Source of the DNA: Sodiomyces alkalinus F11 | Taxonomy: Eukaryota; Ascomycota; Sordariomycetes; Glomerellales; Plectosphaerellaceae | DNA: 64,000 nucleotides | Assembly: GCF_003711515.1 (NCBI RefSeq) | Contig: NW_021167079.1 | Location: 7,000,385 to 7,064,384 of the forward strand | Direction of reading: 5' to 3' | The notes under the pieces: model-generated | Seen by the model: the letters and a program-made list of their open reading frames with translations, nothing else | Database searches by the model: none | Told to the model about the DNA's origin: nothing | Shown: piece by piece, positions 18,824 to 32,967 of the stretch | Layout of the letters: each line of letters opens with the position of its first letter | How positions within the stretch are numbered: position 1 is the first letter of the stretch | Translations under genes and position numbers: made by a program

Positions 18824-20518
18824 GGGTCGTGTGCCTTTCTTGATCGCCGTGGTGGCAGGGGGGAGGGGGGAGGGCGGAGGTTATACGTTGTCGAAAGTAC
18901 AAAGTATTAGGGACGACACGGGGTTGGAAGGATCGAGAACCGTTGCAGAAGTTCAAGTGTTCGACAAGCTGATTTGACAGGTCAACAGCAACAGAGAGAG
19001 GCCAGCTGGAAGAATAACCCCGGCCCCGTGGGGGTGCGGGACATTCCCAATCGAGCGACAACCCTCTTGACCCACGCCGCCAGACGCGGGGGACCCCGAC
19101 CGAGGTGTCAGAAACGGGCTTTTTGCCGCTCACCGCCTGTCTAATCCGGATTGGCCTCTCACGTGACACTCTTATCATTAATCATGTGCACGTGCTTTTC
19201 CCTCTCTTCGGGTCCCCCTAATAAACCTCGATCATTCTAATTTCTAGCAGCTGTTGAACTGCCAACTTGCTCTTGGGCCATCAGACTACCCACTCGTTCA
19301 GTGAGGGGCAAACTGTTTCCCCCGGTCAAAGTTGGCTGATCGATGGTCGAACAGAACCATAAACTTCTGTTTGTTATGATACCTGTTTTACACTTGGGCC
19401 TTGGCGACTGGCTTGAAGCCAAGGTACCCAAGTCCAACCACCAGCAACCCTTACAAGACTTTCCCTCTTGAATGTTTGAATCGGAGACCAAGTTTGCTTC
19501 AGCCAAAAGAGGCCATATGGCAAGGTTACAATCATAGAGCTGTCCATGTCTCTGTATGTGCACTGGAGTACTCAGTAGGTTCAAGGTGTAATTGTCTTAG
19601 ACTCTTATCTTACTTATATTCGCTAATTCTTCTCCTATCCGACCATCTCACCTTATGATCTCACAGATCTTTCATCGACAAGATGGACATGGAGATCAAC
19701 GAGGCAGAATACTCATTCCTTTATTAAGACGTAGATGTCTCCTTTTATGCCGACCAACTTGGAGCTCTCTATAAAGAAGTCCACTTTAAAATGCCAGACA
19801 AAGAACACAGTGTACTGGCAGTGAAAGTGAAGCTAATGGCTAACTCACCACATCTTATAGACTGAAGAACAACCTGTGCCTTCTTTATGCCCCTTTCAAA
19901 TTTTTTTCTTACTTCAGAATACCTTGGCTTTGACTTCTGAAGTATAATGTTTGCTGGAGCAAAGTTGATCACAAACTGTCATAGGCCAAAGGTCTTACAT
20001 AGGTATTAGAGAATCCAGTGACAGGTATTTGCGTTATGACAACTACCTTATTCACGAGAAGCTAGGATTATGTTACAGCCATAGTCTTGTTCATATATTA
20101 CATGCAATAAATATATACCTGAAGTTAGCAGAAATGTGAAAGATAATAAAAGCCATAAAATGAGTAGTCTCTGACTCTAGGGAATTATCAAATAGTTAAT
20201 TCACACGCCTATATCTGCATCTATCCTGGGATCCTGAAATCTTCTACCACTGGTGCATGAACCACATAGTATGCCTGTATAACTGAGTCATATTCGAAAG
20301 ACCTGTTACCCTGACGATGAAGAGGCCGACGAAAAGAGATTGATTGCCGTGCTCCCAGCATGAAGAAGGGGCCCACGTATACACCTACCCCTCATGCTAT
20401 AGCCGTCGGGTGTGATCCTTTTTGAGCCCATCGAATTTTGCATCCGAAAAACTCCGCAAATTCCTCCAGTTAACCACATCACGAGGTTCAGTCAGGACAT
20501 TCACCAGCTCAAATCACA
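18824..20518. other. Intergenic, AT-rich, with a possible degraded frame
   Basis: 1.7 kb between FAD1 and the coiled-coil gene. The first 350 bases are the FAD1 promoter. The AT content rises from about 19200 to 20330. A frame from 19668 to 19865 (65 codons, one TAA at 19725) looks coding-like but matches no family I recognise. No intact gene is supported. Confidence 0.5.
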
Positions 20519-21881
20519 ATGGCAGAATCCTCTCCTGGTGACCAGGAGATCTACTGCCTATGCAGGGGGATATTCAGCGGTCAAGCTGCTGAGATGAGAA
20601 ACCCCAAGAAAATTAAAAATCTTGTGCGCAAAAACGCAGACTTGCTGCAACCACTCTTGCAGTCGTTCGGGGAACGCAAGCTTGTCCTCAACTTGAAGAG
20701 ACTACTCGAGGCCAGAATCTTCGAGTCGGATACACGGGCTAAGGCCGAGTTCCCGGCGCTTTTCCCTGCCTCGCCGCCTCATTATGATACGCAGCCGGAA
20801 GAGTCCGAAGCAGATGCTGCCGATGCTGCAAAGGCGCGCTTGGACGAGCTTTCTGGGGGCGAGGACGTCAGCGAGACGGAGGAGAAAGAGAAAGAGGATG
20901 TACGCGGAGAGACAAAGGCTCAGAGGCCAGGAGACACCGAGGCACCCGCCAACTCCTCTCATGATGCTAGTCCTGGTACGTTATTCTTTTCTCTTTAGCA
21001 ATCTACTCGACACGAGCAATATAAAGGCTGACAGATGAGCATGAATCGACGAAGCTCCCATCAAGTCAACAAGCGAATTCATCCCGGTGCCGTCCCTACA
21101 ACCATGTTATCTCCCCTATAACGCGCAACACGTCGTCCTCAACGCAACTCAACGAATCCTCGAAGAATGCTGCTTCGATTTCGGAACCCGTTGGCTTCCC
21201 GACGCCATTGCAGAGAGGGGCTGGGAATGTGCCTCGGCGGCCGAACTGACACACTGGGGTCGCATCTTCCAGAAGACAGGCCCCAGGCTCTCGGAGATCT
21301 CTTCCGACGCTTTGAGCATCGAAGCGTCTTCACTGCAAAAGGTGTATAACCGGGCAAAAAGGCTGAGGAATACCGCCGTGCACAGGGAGAAAAAGACGGG
21401 GCGGGGAACCGTTCAGTTACTTCACTCAGCCCAGAAGCTGGCCGAGGCGCTTCGAGATTATCCTCGCGCGGCACAACTCGAAGAGCTGAAAAGGGAGACG
21501 GAGGAAAAGATCAACGATATGGAGTTCAGGAGCACCTTGCTCAAGCTTAGCACGATTGTGAGACTGCAGGAAATAAGTCAGCAACGGGAAGAGTTGGGCA
21601 GCCAACAACAGAAACTCATTGACGAAATGTTGAAGCAACACAGTGACAACAACCGTGTTATAGGGCGTCTTCTTGAGGATACCGTACAGCAAATCTTGGA
21701 AAGAAGGACCAACTTGACCAAGTTGACCGAGACTGAGGAGGCTGCGGAGGCTGAGGACGCGGAGGGAGCTGAGGGAGCTGAGGGAGCTGAGGAATCTGAG
21801 GAATCTGAGGAACCTGAGGAACCTGAGGAACCTGAGGAGTCGTTCAATAGGATGAGCTTTGGGCAATGCCTGGTACTCTGA
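20519..21881 (+). CDS. Uncharacterised coiled-coil protein with acidic tandem-repeat tail
   Basis: Two exons, join(20519..20975, 21055..21881), give 427 residues. The 79-bp intron has donor GTACGT, a GCTGAC branch and acceptor ACGAAG. Phase and frame leave no other acceptor that avoids the stop at 21042. I do not recognise the family with certainty; it resembles uncharacterised Pezizomycotina proteins with a block of the type LNATQRILEECC, then RGWECASAAEL and RLRNTAVHR. The N-terminal part starts EIYCLCRGIFSG and has a Lys-rich stretch. Residues about 240-385 should form a coiled coil (QLEELKRETEEKI, QQREELGSQQQKL). The tail carries 9-bp tandem repeats encoding GAE, ESE and EPE triplets (21761-21842). 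No signal peptide or membrane segment is present. Confidence 0.75.
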
Positions 21882-22757
21882 CCATCTGACGGACTGACAT
21901 TGGGATTAACTTACAGGTTTCTCTCGGGTCTCATTCAGGATAGCGAGACCCCTTATCCGTCCTCCGTATTAGACGAGAGGATCGACCCGAGCAGATACTA
22001 TTCATAGACTATAGTAATAAAGTCGCCTCGGGCCGACAGTACGTGTAAACGAGTGCCCGCTCCTTCAAACAATCATGGATCCCGACGTCATGTCGGCGAT
22101 GTCGTGATCATGATGGCAGATGCCTCCGACTCGATGCCATCATGTCAAACAAAAAATCAAGGTGCCGCGATGTCCGCCATTCCGCAGCCCAGTTCGATGC
22201 AGCGAATTCAACCGATCCAGTCGGGTCAAATAACATGGTCCAGCAGCAAACCCGGCACATCGTAAAGCGCTCACAAGTCCCAGCTTATACCCCACACATA
22301 AATGGCAGCAAAATGCTGGCATTATGTTGTTGCCATATATTAGAAACAGGGACTTCCGGATGAATTAAGCCCCCCTCAGCTCGTTTGATCGACAATTACC
22401 CGAAATCGTGCCTTGCCCCGACCAACAGAGTGAACGAAAGTGAACAAAGTGCATGCTATCCCACGGCTTCGTCCTCCGACAATTGCCTATTTAGGATGAG
22501 AGAACCACTGGATCAGTCCCGGACTCACGGCAGGGGGGGATACTAGTGCCGAGTGCCATATTGACCTTGACCCCTGTCTTACATCCGGCAGTTGAAACGG
22601 AGACTGGAGTAGCCAAGAACATGATATAATACGGGGGGGAGGGAACATGGCCATATTCTGGAGGGTCTGATGGGAAGTCCAAGGCGTAGAAGCTTTTCGC
22701 TAATTATTTTTGCATCCTATCGTACAGTACAATACAGCCCAACGAAAGTCGACAACC
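21882..22757. other. Intergenic region
   Basis: No supported gene. It holds the 3' UTR of the coiled-coil gene and the promoter of the lactonase-like gene. Frames at 22053-22363 have no family or splice evidence. Confidence 0.5.
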
Positions 22758-24028
22758 ATGCCCAGCAAATACTCCCTCGCCGCGGGGGTGCTCCATGCCT
22801 CGACCGTCCTCGGTACGAGCCAGCTGATTGCCTCCCACTTCACCGCGAACCTCTACAGCCTCACCTTGTCCGATAGCAACCAGCTGTCCATCAGCTCGGA
22901 GACTCGGTCGGGTAACTTCTGGCCCGCATGGCTGGACTTCGACAGCGAGAGCAACACCCTTTACGTCGCGGACGAGGCCAACTGGCGGCCCCCCAACGGC
23001 CTGACCACCTTCACTGTTCACGCCGATGGCAGCTTGTCGCAGAACTCGGATGGCCAAGCCGTGACGGGAGGCGCAGAAGTGCATAGCACCCTCTATGGCG
23101 GCGATGATGGACGGGCATTCCTAGCCTTGGCTCACTAGTTCGTTCAGCCCCCCCTTTCTGTCTCTTTCTTTCTTCGTCTTCATGCGAGAGGAGCTGTGTT
23201 CCGCTGACTGACATTTTTTTTCCCGTCCAATGTAGCGGCTCTTCCAAGATCTCGACATTCCAGCTCCCCCTGACGTCCTCCTCCAGACCCCTGCAGGAAT
23301 TCCCCTACCGGCTGTCCCAACCCAAGCCCAACCCCCGCCAAGAAGCGCCGCACCCGCACTCGGTCGTCGAGGACCCGACAGGCAACTTCCTCTTCTCCGG
23401 CGACCTGGGCGCCGACCTGATCCGCATCTACGCCATCGACCCCTCCACGGGCCTCCTGACCGAATGCCCCGCCGCGGCGACCAGCGAGGGCGACGGGCCC
23501 CGCCACCTCCTCTTCCACGAGGAATGCAGCACCACCGTCTTCGTCCTCAACGAGATCAGCAACTCCGTCGGCGTCTGGTCCATCAACTACTCGGCCGCCT
23601 GCCCCTCGCTGACCCTCACCCAGACCATCTCCACCTTGCCCGACAACGTGCAGCCGCCCGAGGGCGCCAAGGCCGCCGCCATCGTGCAGCGCGACGGCTT
23701 CCTGTACGTGTCGAACCGGCGCGACCGCTCCTTCGGCGACCAGGAGGACTCGCTCGCCACCTTCGAGATTGGCACGTCGGAAGACGGGGACGTGGAGCTG
23801 TCGTTTGTCGACATCACGTCGGCGCATTCCTTCTTCCCGCGCACCCTCCAGATCAACGCCGCTGGTGACCTCGTCGCCGTTGGTGGCCAGACGAGCGCCA
23901 ATGTGGCTATCATTGAGAGGAATGTGACGACGGGGCGGCTGGGGGATCTGGTGGCTTCGGTTCGCGTTGGCCGGGCGGGTACCCTCGACCAGGAGGATGG
24001 GCTGAGCGCTGTGATTTGGGTTGAGTAA
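22758..24028 (+). CDS. Secreted seven-bladed beta-propeller lactonase-like protein
   Basis: Two exons, join(22758..23137, 23236..24028), give 390 residues. The 98-bp intron has donor GTTCGT and acceptor AATGTAG, with CTGAC as branch. Splicing joins LALAH to the YGSSKISTF block, which is characteristic of the family. The N terminus (about 1-25) is a weak signal peptide. The repeats SHFTANLYSLTL, FWPAWLDFDS, HPHSVVEDPTGNFLFSGDLG, EGDGPRHLLFH and SNRRD are those of the 6-phosphogluconolactonase / 3-carboxy-cis,cis-muconate cyclase superfamily (lactonase, 7-bladed). Many fungal secreted members lack a proven substrate, so a lactone-hydrolysing role is only suggested. It is convergent with the NAD kinase gene. 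Confidence 0.87.
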
Positions 24029-24381
24029 AAGTAAAACGAGACCCGACGACGACGGGTGCAAAGGATACGCCATGTATGTACGGCTTCTGCCTCTTTCCGT
24101 ACAGAGTGAACGGATGAGTAGATGACCCAGCAACAGCAGCGATTTGCCATCTGATAATGCCGCTGCAGATAGGTGCAATGAAATATTGCATTGCAGCCTA
24201 GGTGCCCCCCAGCGTTCCCCATGGGTCTAGCATGAGTGCTGTGATAGAAAAGAAAAAAGAAAGAAAACCAAAAAAAAACAAAAAAAAAAAGGGAAGGGGG
24301 GGGGGAGAGAGAGAGAAAATGAAGAAATGAATGAGAGATGCCAAACGCCTATCGATTAAATGCCACGGGTATCATTCTGTA
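24029..24381. other. Convergent 3'-3' spacer with homopurine tract
   Basis: No gene. From 24247 to 24335 the plus strand is almost entirely A and G (A-rich, then G-rich, then GA repeats), an 89-bp polypurine tract between two convergent genes. Confidence 0.7.
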
Positions 24382-25821
24382 TTACCCCCTCCCAATGGGA
24401 TAGTTAAACATCAAAAGACCATTAAGACCTCCCACCCAGCCATCGTCGTCAAAGTCGGTGGTATCCCCCTTGCCGGGCCCGCAGATGACGCAGGGCACAC
24501 CGCCCCTCCAGCTGCCGTCGCTCGTCTCGCCCACGTTCTCGCCCTCGACGCGAATCTCGGTCCCGACCGGCACGCTGGTGCTGCGCTTCCCGTCGATGCT
24601 CACCTCGAGCTCGCCGTCGCGGTTCTTGTTGCTGACGCGGAGCGTGACCTTGGTGCTGAGCGGGAGCACGAGCGGGCGGAAGCTGAGGCTGCGCGGGCAG
24701 ATGGGCGTGATGAGGAGCGACTTGACGAGCGGGTGGACGATGGAACCCCCCGCGCTGAGGCTGTACGCCGTCGACCCCGTGGGGCTGCTGAGGAGGATGC
24801 CGTCGGCCACCGCCTCGGTGAGGAAGCGGTTGTTCAGGTAGATGTCGATGATGGCGAGGTGGGGGTTCGGACCGCGGTGGATGAGGATCTCGTTCAGGGC
24901 GTGGATGGCGGGGGGCACGGTTTTGCGGCTGCCCGGCGTGGTGTTGGTGTCCTCCTCCGGACTGGAGGCCGGGAGATGCGCCTGGGACCTGGTCGTCGGG
25001 GAAAGTTGGCTGTTGATGTTCTCCCCGTTGGGATCGTACACGCCGACTTTCAACCGGTGGCGGAGCAGGATCTTGGCGGCCCGGCTGGGACCCATGCTCT
25101 TGCCCGGCGAACTGTGCCAGCCGGATGCCGTGTCGTGGTCCGGTTCGTCGGATTTCTCGCCGGAAGCGACCCGCGTGTGCGGAGTGAGGAGGTCGCGTAC
25201 CGGCACCCCGCTTCCCGACATGTAGGCCTCCCTCCAGGCTCGCTTATATTCCTCGAACTTCCACTCGGCCAGGAACCCGATGGTGCCGAAGTTGAAGGCC
25301 AGTATAGGAGGGACGGACGAATACATGCTGAAGTGGCTGGCAGCACGGAGAATGGTGCCGTCGCCGCCGAGGGTCGTGATCATGTCGATCTTGTCGGGGA
25401 AGAGGGAGGGGTCGCAGGTGTAGATGGGGAAGTTTACGCCTTCGTGGACCATCTGGGCAACTCGAGGCTCGAAGATGAGGTTCAGGTCGGGATAGGTGCT
25501 CTGTAGATGCTTGGCGAAATCGATGGTCGACCTGATAGCTTGGGGGGACCCGAGCTTGGGCATGAGGAGAATGTTTCGAGGGGGCGTCGGCCACTGAAGA
25601 GAGAGCAGGCCGGAGGTGGTCATGGGTGGCTCGCGATATTTCGGGGTGATCCGCCGAGGGAGATGGACCACGTCTCGTATCTCTGCGGCTCTAGGAGAAC
25701 CTGTAGCTGTGGAATAGAGCCGTCGAAGCGGGTACGTCGACCTGGGTTGGACTAGACGAGCTGGCGCCCATGCCAGGCGGACGAGGCCAGCTCGCGATGG
25801 TGGTTTGCATGGCAGCAGCAT
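24382..25821 (-). CDS. Mitochondrial-type NAD(H) kinase (Pos5-like)
   Basis: A single-exon protein of 479 residues. The Arg-rich N terminus without acidic residues up to LRRLYSTAT is a mitochondrial presequence. The kinase domain has the family signatures GGDGT (residues 152-156), preceded by DMITTL and followed by ILRAASHF, then AFNFGTIGFLAEW, NEILIHRGPNPHLAIIDIYL and DGILLSSPTGSTAYSLSAGG. It phosphorylates NAD or NADH to make mitochondrial NADP(H), which supports Fe-S cluster maintenance and oxidative defence in yeast pos5 mutants. Between about residues 225 and 305 lies a Ser/Pro-rich insertion not seen in yeast Pos5. The start at 25821 gives the best presequence; no intron is needed. Confidence 0.9.
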   Translation of the reverse strand: MLLPCKPPSRAGLVRLAWAPARLVQPRSTYPLRRLYSTATGSPRAAEIRDVVHLPRRITPKYREPPMTTSGLLSLQWPTPPRNILLMPKLGSPQAIRSTIDFAKHLQSTYPDLNLIFEPRVAQMVHEGVNFPIYTCDPSLFPDKIDMITTLGGDGTILRAASHFSMYSSVPPILAFNFGTIGFLAEWKFEEYKRAWREAYMSGSGVPVRDLLTPHTRVASGEKSDEPDHDTASGWHSSPGKSMGPSRAAKILLRHRLKVGVYDPNGENINSQLSPTTRSQAHLPASSPEEDTNTTPGSRKTVPPAIHALNEILIHRGPNPHLAIIDIYLNNRFLTEAVADGILLSSPTGSTAYSLSAGGSIVHPLVKSLLITPICPRSLSFRPLVLPLSTKVTLRVSNKNRDGELEVSIDGKRSTSVPVGTEIRVEGENVGETSDGSWRGGVPCVICGPGKGDTTDFDDDGWVGGLNGLLMFNYPIGRG

Positions 25822-26983
25822 CGTGAAAGCGAATTCCCTTGATTCTTTTTCGTATTCGGAGGTTTAGGCGGGATTCATCATGGTAGAGATCCTTCAGCAC
25901 GCGCTCCTGGAAGCTCGTGTCAAGGGGGGGAGAAAGCTGCAGCGAGGGTGGGAGAGAATGGAGAGATGCAGAGTTGCAGAGCTGGGGAGCTGTAGCTGCA
26001 GAGTTGGGGGAGAGAGCCAGAAAAAGACCTTTCCCCAGAAAAGTATGGGGTACGTACTTCATAGACCTTACCTAAGGTGCCCTAGCTCTGATAGTTAAAG
26101 ATTCTTGTGGCGGTGCCCAAAACACCGCCACTGCACCAGCCACCGATTACATAACTAGGGTATTACAGAATGAACTTCCCCTTTGTCCCGCCCGGACGCT
26201 CATCTTTTCTTGAGCACTGAGGACATTGCAGACTCTCTCTGTTTTCGCGTGACAAGTTCAAAAAAATCAGGAGTCGAAACCCCGGATGAACACCTCTTGA
26301 AAAACCCTTGCTCTCATCTTTTGCAGGTCCCTTACTGGCTGCACTCACTCGAGTCACTCGGACACTCCCATTTCTCAAGCTCCAGAGTGAGAGTCCAAGC
26401 CTCCAACCACTGAGGACTGAACTTCCAAGTTCGAACTCTCTGCGATGAGGCCACATCAACACATCTCTGTTACAATTTCATATCTGGGTTGACTTCACGC
26501 TCTCAACTTGGTCACAAAAGCCCGAGAGGCTCGGTTCGAATGCCACATGCGCCAAAGATCACACTGCTAATCATTCACGATGTTCAGGGGAGGACGCAGC
26601 GATTGTTCCATAATATCATATATGTACCGGTAGATTTGATATGTGCACAGTGAAGACAACTTGATACAAAAAAAGGCTCGCAGAATCCAACAGTCCTGGA
26701 AAAGTCCGACGAGTCATTGTGGGACATGAATTCTCAAAATCCACCCCCCACCTCAAGCCGCAACTGAAAACACCACTTTCAGTTGGAAAAAAGAAATGTT
26801 CAGAAAAGCCCCAAGGCTAAACACACCGCGGAGCAGCAGCGTACAGCCATGAAATGAAAAGACCCAACTGGGGAAGGAAAAGAACCAGCGGGATACCCCG
26901 GATTTTCCAACCGTGGGGAATGCCGGCCCCCTATGAACGCCCCCAGCGCGGGCCGCCGCCGCAGCAGGCTAGCAGCAGCCCGC
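25822..26983. other. Intergenic region
   Basis: The NAD kinase promoter plus about 900 bp of non-coding DNA up to the cutinase stop codon. No gene supported. Confidence 0.5.
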
Positions 26984-30840
<3,857 letters not shown>

Positions 30841-32103
30841 TCATGACTGCATCGTCTCCAGACTCTCCTCCCGCTCATTCTCGACATGGCCAGCATAATC
30901 AACATGATCGGCGTTCTCGACGTGTTCGGCAAAGTCGGCATATTCGGCGTAATCGGCACGGTCCGCCTGGTCCGCGTGTTTAGCATGTTTAGCAGTTTTA
31001 GCACGTTTGGCATATTTAGCATATTTAGCACGTTTGGCATGTTTGGCATGCTTAGCATGGTCGGCGTGGTCGGCGTGGTCGGCGCGTTCGGCGTGGTCGG
31101 CACGTTCTGCGCGTTCTGCGCGATCCGCTCGGTCGGCGCGTTCTGCTCGGTCGGCCTGGTCTGCGTGATCCACATGGTCGGCGTGGTCGGCGTGGTCGGC
31201 ATGATCCACATCGTCGTCGGCCTGTTCGACATGGTCGACTCTGCTCCCAGCAGCTCCGCCGTCTACCCCACGAACCCCCTCCATCTGCACCTGTACAGGC
31301 TGTGGCCTGAGCGGGATGATGCCACGGGGCTTCTTCTCTTTCCACTCTTTCGGAATCTTGCCGCCCAGCTCGTTGCGACAATGGCGGGCAAGTAGGTTCA
31401 TAATATCGTGCACCGTCACCACCAAGGGCTGTCGTTCCGGGGATTCCGGATTCCGGAGCCTTATCATGATCTCGCGGGGCCGCATGCCGCTGTTGCGCAT
31501 GGCGACGATGTCGTCCTTGTATGCCGCTATCCCCTGGGATCGATACAGGGGGAACTCGGTAGGTGGGATCCAGCCGTGGTTATGGGTCGTTATCGGCTGT
31601 CCGCCGTGTTGTATGATGTATTCGGCAACCCAGCCGTGGTCGCGAAGTCGGAGGTTGACCTTGAAAGGACAGCCGGTCATCTGGGATACGGTCCTCCGGC
31701 GTTTGGTCTCGTGGGTCTGGGAATCTCGCGGGGTGTACGACCTCCCCTTCGCGCAACGATAGGTGATGCGTGTCGGCTCGCCGCCTCGGGGGTATTGTTG
31801 GTGTTTGGTTAGGCAGTAGCCGTTCGCGTAGGCGTGCGCGATAAGGGCATCGTGGCCTTGTTCTTTTGAAGCAAAAAGCTGCTGCGGCAGCCCGAAGCCG
31901 CAAGGCCGCTCGTCGCCCATCGTATCGGCGGGATGATGGTTGTGGTTGTACGGGGTAAATAGCTTCAATTTTCGCGGTTGATTGGAGGAGAGGGCACCAG
32001 CCATTCCAGTATCTAAGGTACCTTTTAAGGTAGTATCTTGATACGATATGTGGCCCATGACGGTGATGGTTGCGACCGACCAATCAACAGGAAAGGAAAG
32101 CAT
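30841..32103 (-). CDS. FAR1-type zinc-finger protein with long tripeptide-repeat tail
   Basis: A single-exon protein of up to 420 residues. Starts at 31920 (MGDERP) or 31986 (MAGALS) are possible alternatives to 32103. Residues about 75-190 match the FAR1/WRKY-GCM1 DNA-binding domain: YANGYCLTK, YRCAKG, a basic stretch, TGCPFKVNLRL, WVAEYIIQHGG and HNHGW. The likely zinc ligands are Cys117, Cys145, His174 and His176 (C-x27-C-x28-H-x-H). This domain comes from Mutator-type transposases and is common in domesticated fungal genes. A helical segment (about 190-245) with MRNSGMRPREI follows, as in MULE-associated proteins. Residues 299-409 are 37 uninterrupted triplets of the form A/V, then D/E/K, then H/R/Y/Q (for example ADH, AER, AKY), arranged as acidic, basic, acidic blocks. 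No transposase catalytic domain is present. Confidence 0.78.
   Translation of the reverse strand: MLSFPVDWSVATITVMGHISYQDTTLKGTLDTGMAGALSSNQPRKLKLFTPYNHNHHPADTMGDERPCGFGLPQQLFASKEQGHDALIAHAYANGYCLTKHQQYPRGGEPTRITYRCAKGRSYTPRDSQTHETKRRRTVSQMTGCPFKVNLRLRDHGWVAEYIIQHGGQPITTHNHGWIPPTEFPLYRSQGIAAYKDDIVAMRNSGMRPREIMIRLRNPESPERQPLVVTVHDIMNLLARHCRNELGGKIPKEWKEKKPRGIIPLRPQPVQVQMEGVRGVDGGAAGSRVDHVEQADDDVDHADHADHADHVDHADQADRAERADRADRAERAERADHAERADHADHADHAKHAKHAKRAKYAKYAKRAKTAKHAKHADQADRADYAEYADFAEHVENADHVDYAGHVENEREESLETMQS
30877..31209 (-). repeat. 37 x 9-bp tandem coding repeat (tripeptide A-[DEK]-[HRYQ])
   Basis: The 333 bp encode an unbroken register of Ala/Val at position one, Asp/Glu or Lys at position two and His/Arg/Tyr/Gln/Asn/Phe/Thr at position three. 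Units differ by point changes while the 9-bp period is kept. Seventeen acidic units are followed by nine AK units and then eleven mostly acidic ones. Confidence 0.9.
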
Positions 32104-32967
32104 CCAATTTACGAAGTATCAAAGTACGGAAGTACCTTACGCGACGCGTGCACAGTTCCCCATATTCCATCCTACCTACCTACCCGGGAGGGGGGGTTTC
32201 TAGGTCAGAGCTCGGACAGAGACTTTTGCTCTGACCAGAGCCAGGACAGAGAAATTTCTGTCGACATGATGTTCTAAGACTGTTGACAGATTGACCAGTT
32301 ATCGGGCTCTGTCCTATACCCCCCCAAACCCGGGTAGGTACCTAAGGTAAGGTACCTTACCTACCTAGATACCTAAGATACCTTAGGTAAGCTGTCATGT
32401 CAACCTGAAGTACCTACGACTCACCCGACAGTCTTCCGCGACAGTGAAATCCGTCTCTAAACGGTTGGCCACGGGTGTCTTAGGTAACGACTATTCGGTC
32501 CCTTGGGAAGAGTTTCCTGGCATGGGTCTTTGCCATTTGTCGAAGACTGAAGCACTGATGATACCGGGGAAGTTCTCTTCGAGGTCTCCCCCGAATATAG
32601 GAAGCGAGCAAAAAAAGAAAAAGAAAAATTGGTATATAGGCAGTTCGTACATTGATCAAGAGAGGAAACTGATATGATCCCTTCGCTTCCAGGTCATCTT
32701 TCGCCATTCCCATAAAGCCAAACACCATGAAACCAAAAGGAACGCCGCGCTTGCCCTGGCTGCGATGTTTCGCACGAATCAAGTCAACTCCCACACGCCC
32801 GGGGGCCCGACCGAGACCCCAAAGTATAAGAAAAGAATCAAAAAATGCAGAAACGGAACAAAGATAATGGCTCATCAATATCATGAGAGTGCAGCTTCCG
32901 GTTAGAGCTACTTCCGCTCCCCGGCTCTCTCTCGGCATTATCCGCGGGCGAAGTAGCAACTCTCGTC
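32104..32967. other. Intergenic region, TACCT/AGGTA-rich
   Basis: Promoter side of the FAR1-like gene and 3' side of the membrane-protein gene. Many short TACCT and AGGTA units occur between 32120 and 32420, including the small MITE candidate. No coding sequence is supported. Confidence 0.5.
32177..32340. mobile_element. Candidate 164-bp MITE with ~40-bp inverted ends
   Basis: The ends TACCTACCCGGG...GGGGGGG and CCCCCCC...CCCGGGTAGGTA are reverse complements over about 22 bases. Weaker pairing continues inward (CAGAGCTCGG against the CCGGGCTCTG-like segment near 32303). The ends start and finish with TA and sit in TACC/GGTA-rich flanks, so a TA duplication is possible but cannot be separated from local repeats. 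Confidence 0.45.

Noticed and set aside
24331..25506. 391-codon plus-strand frame over the NAD kinase
   Set aside because: Antisense shadow; the minus strand carries GGDGT and the other NAD-kinase signatures.
26500..26560. GGTTCGAATGCC, resembling a tRNA T arm
   Set aside because: No acceptor, D or anticodon stem can be paired around it.
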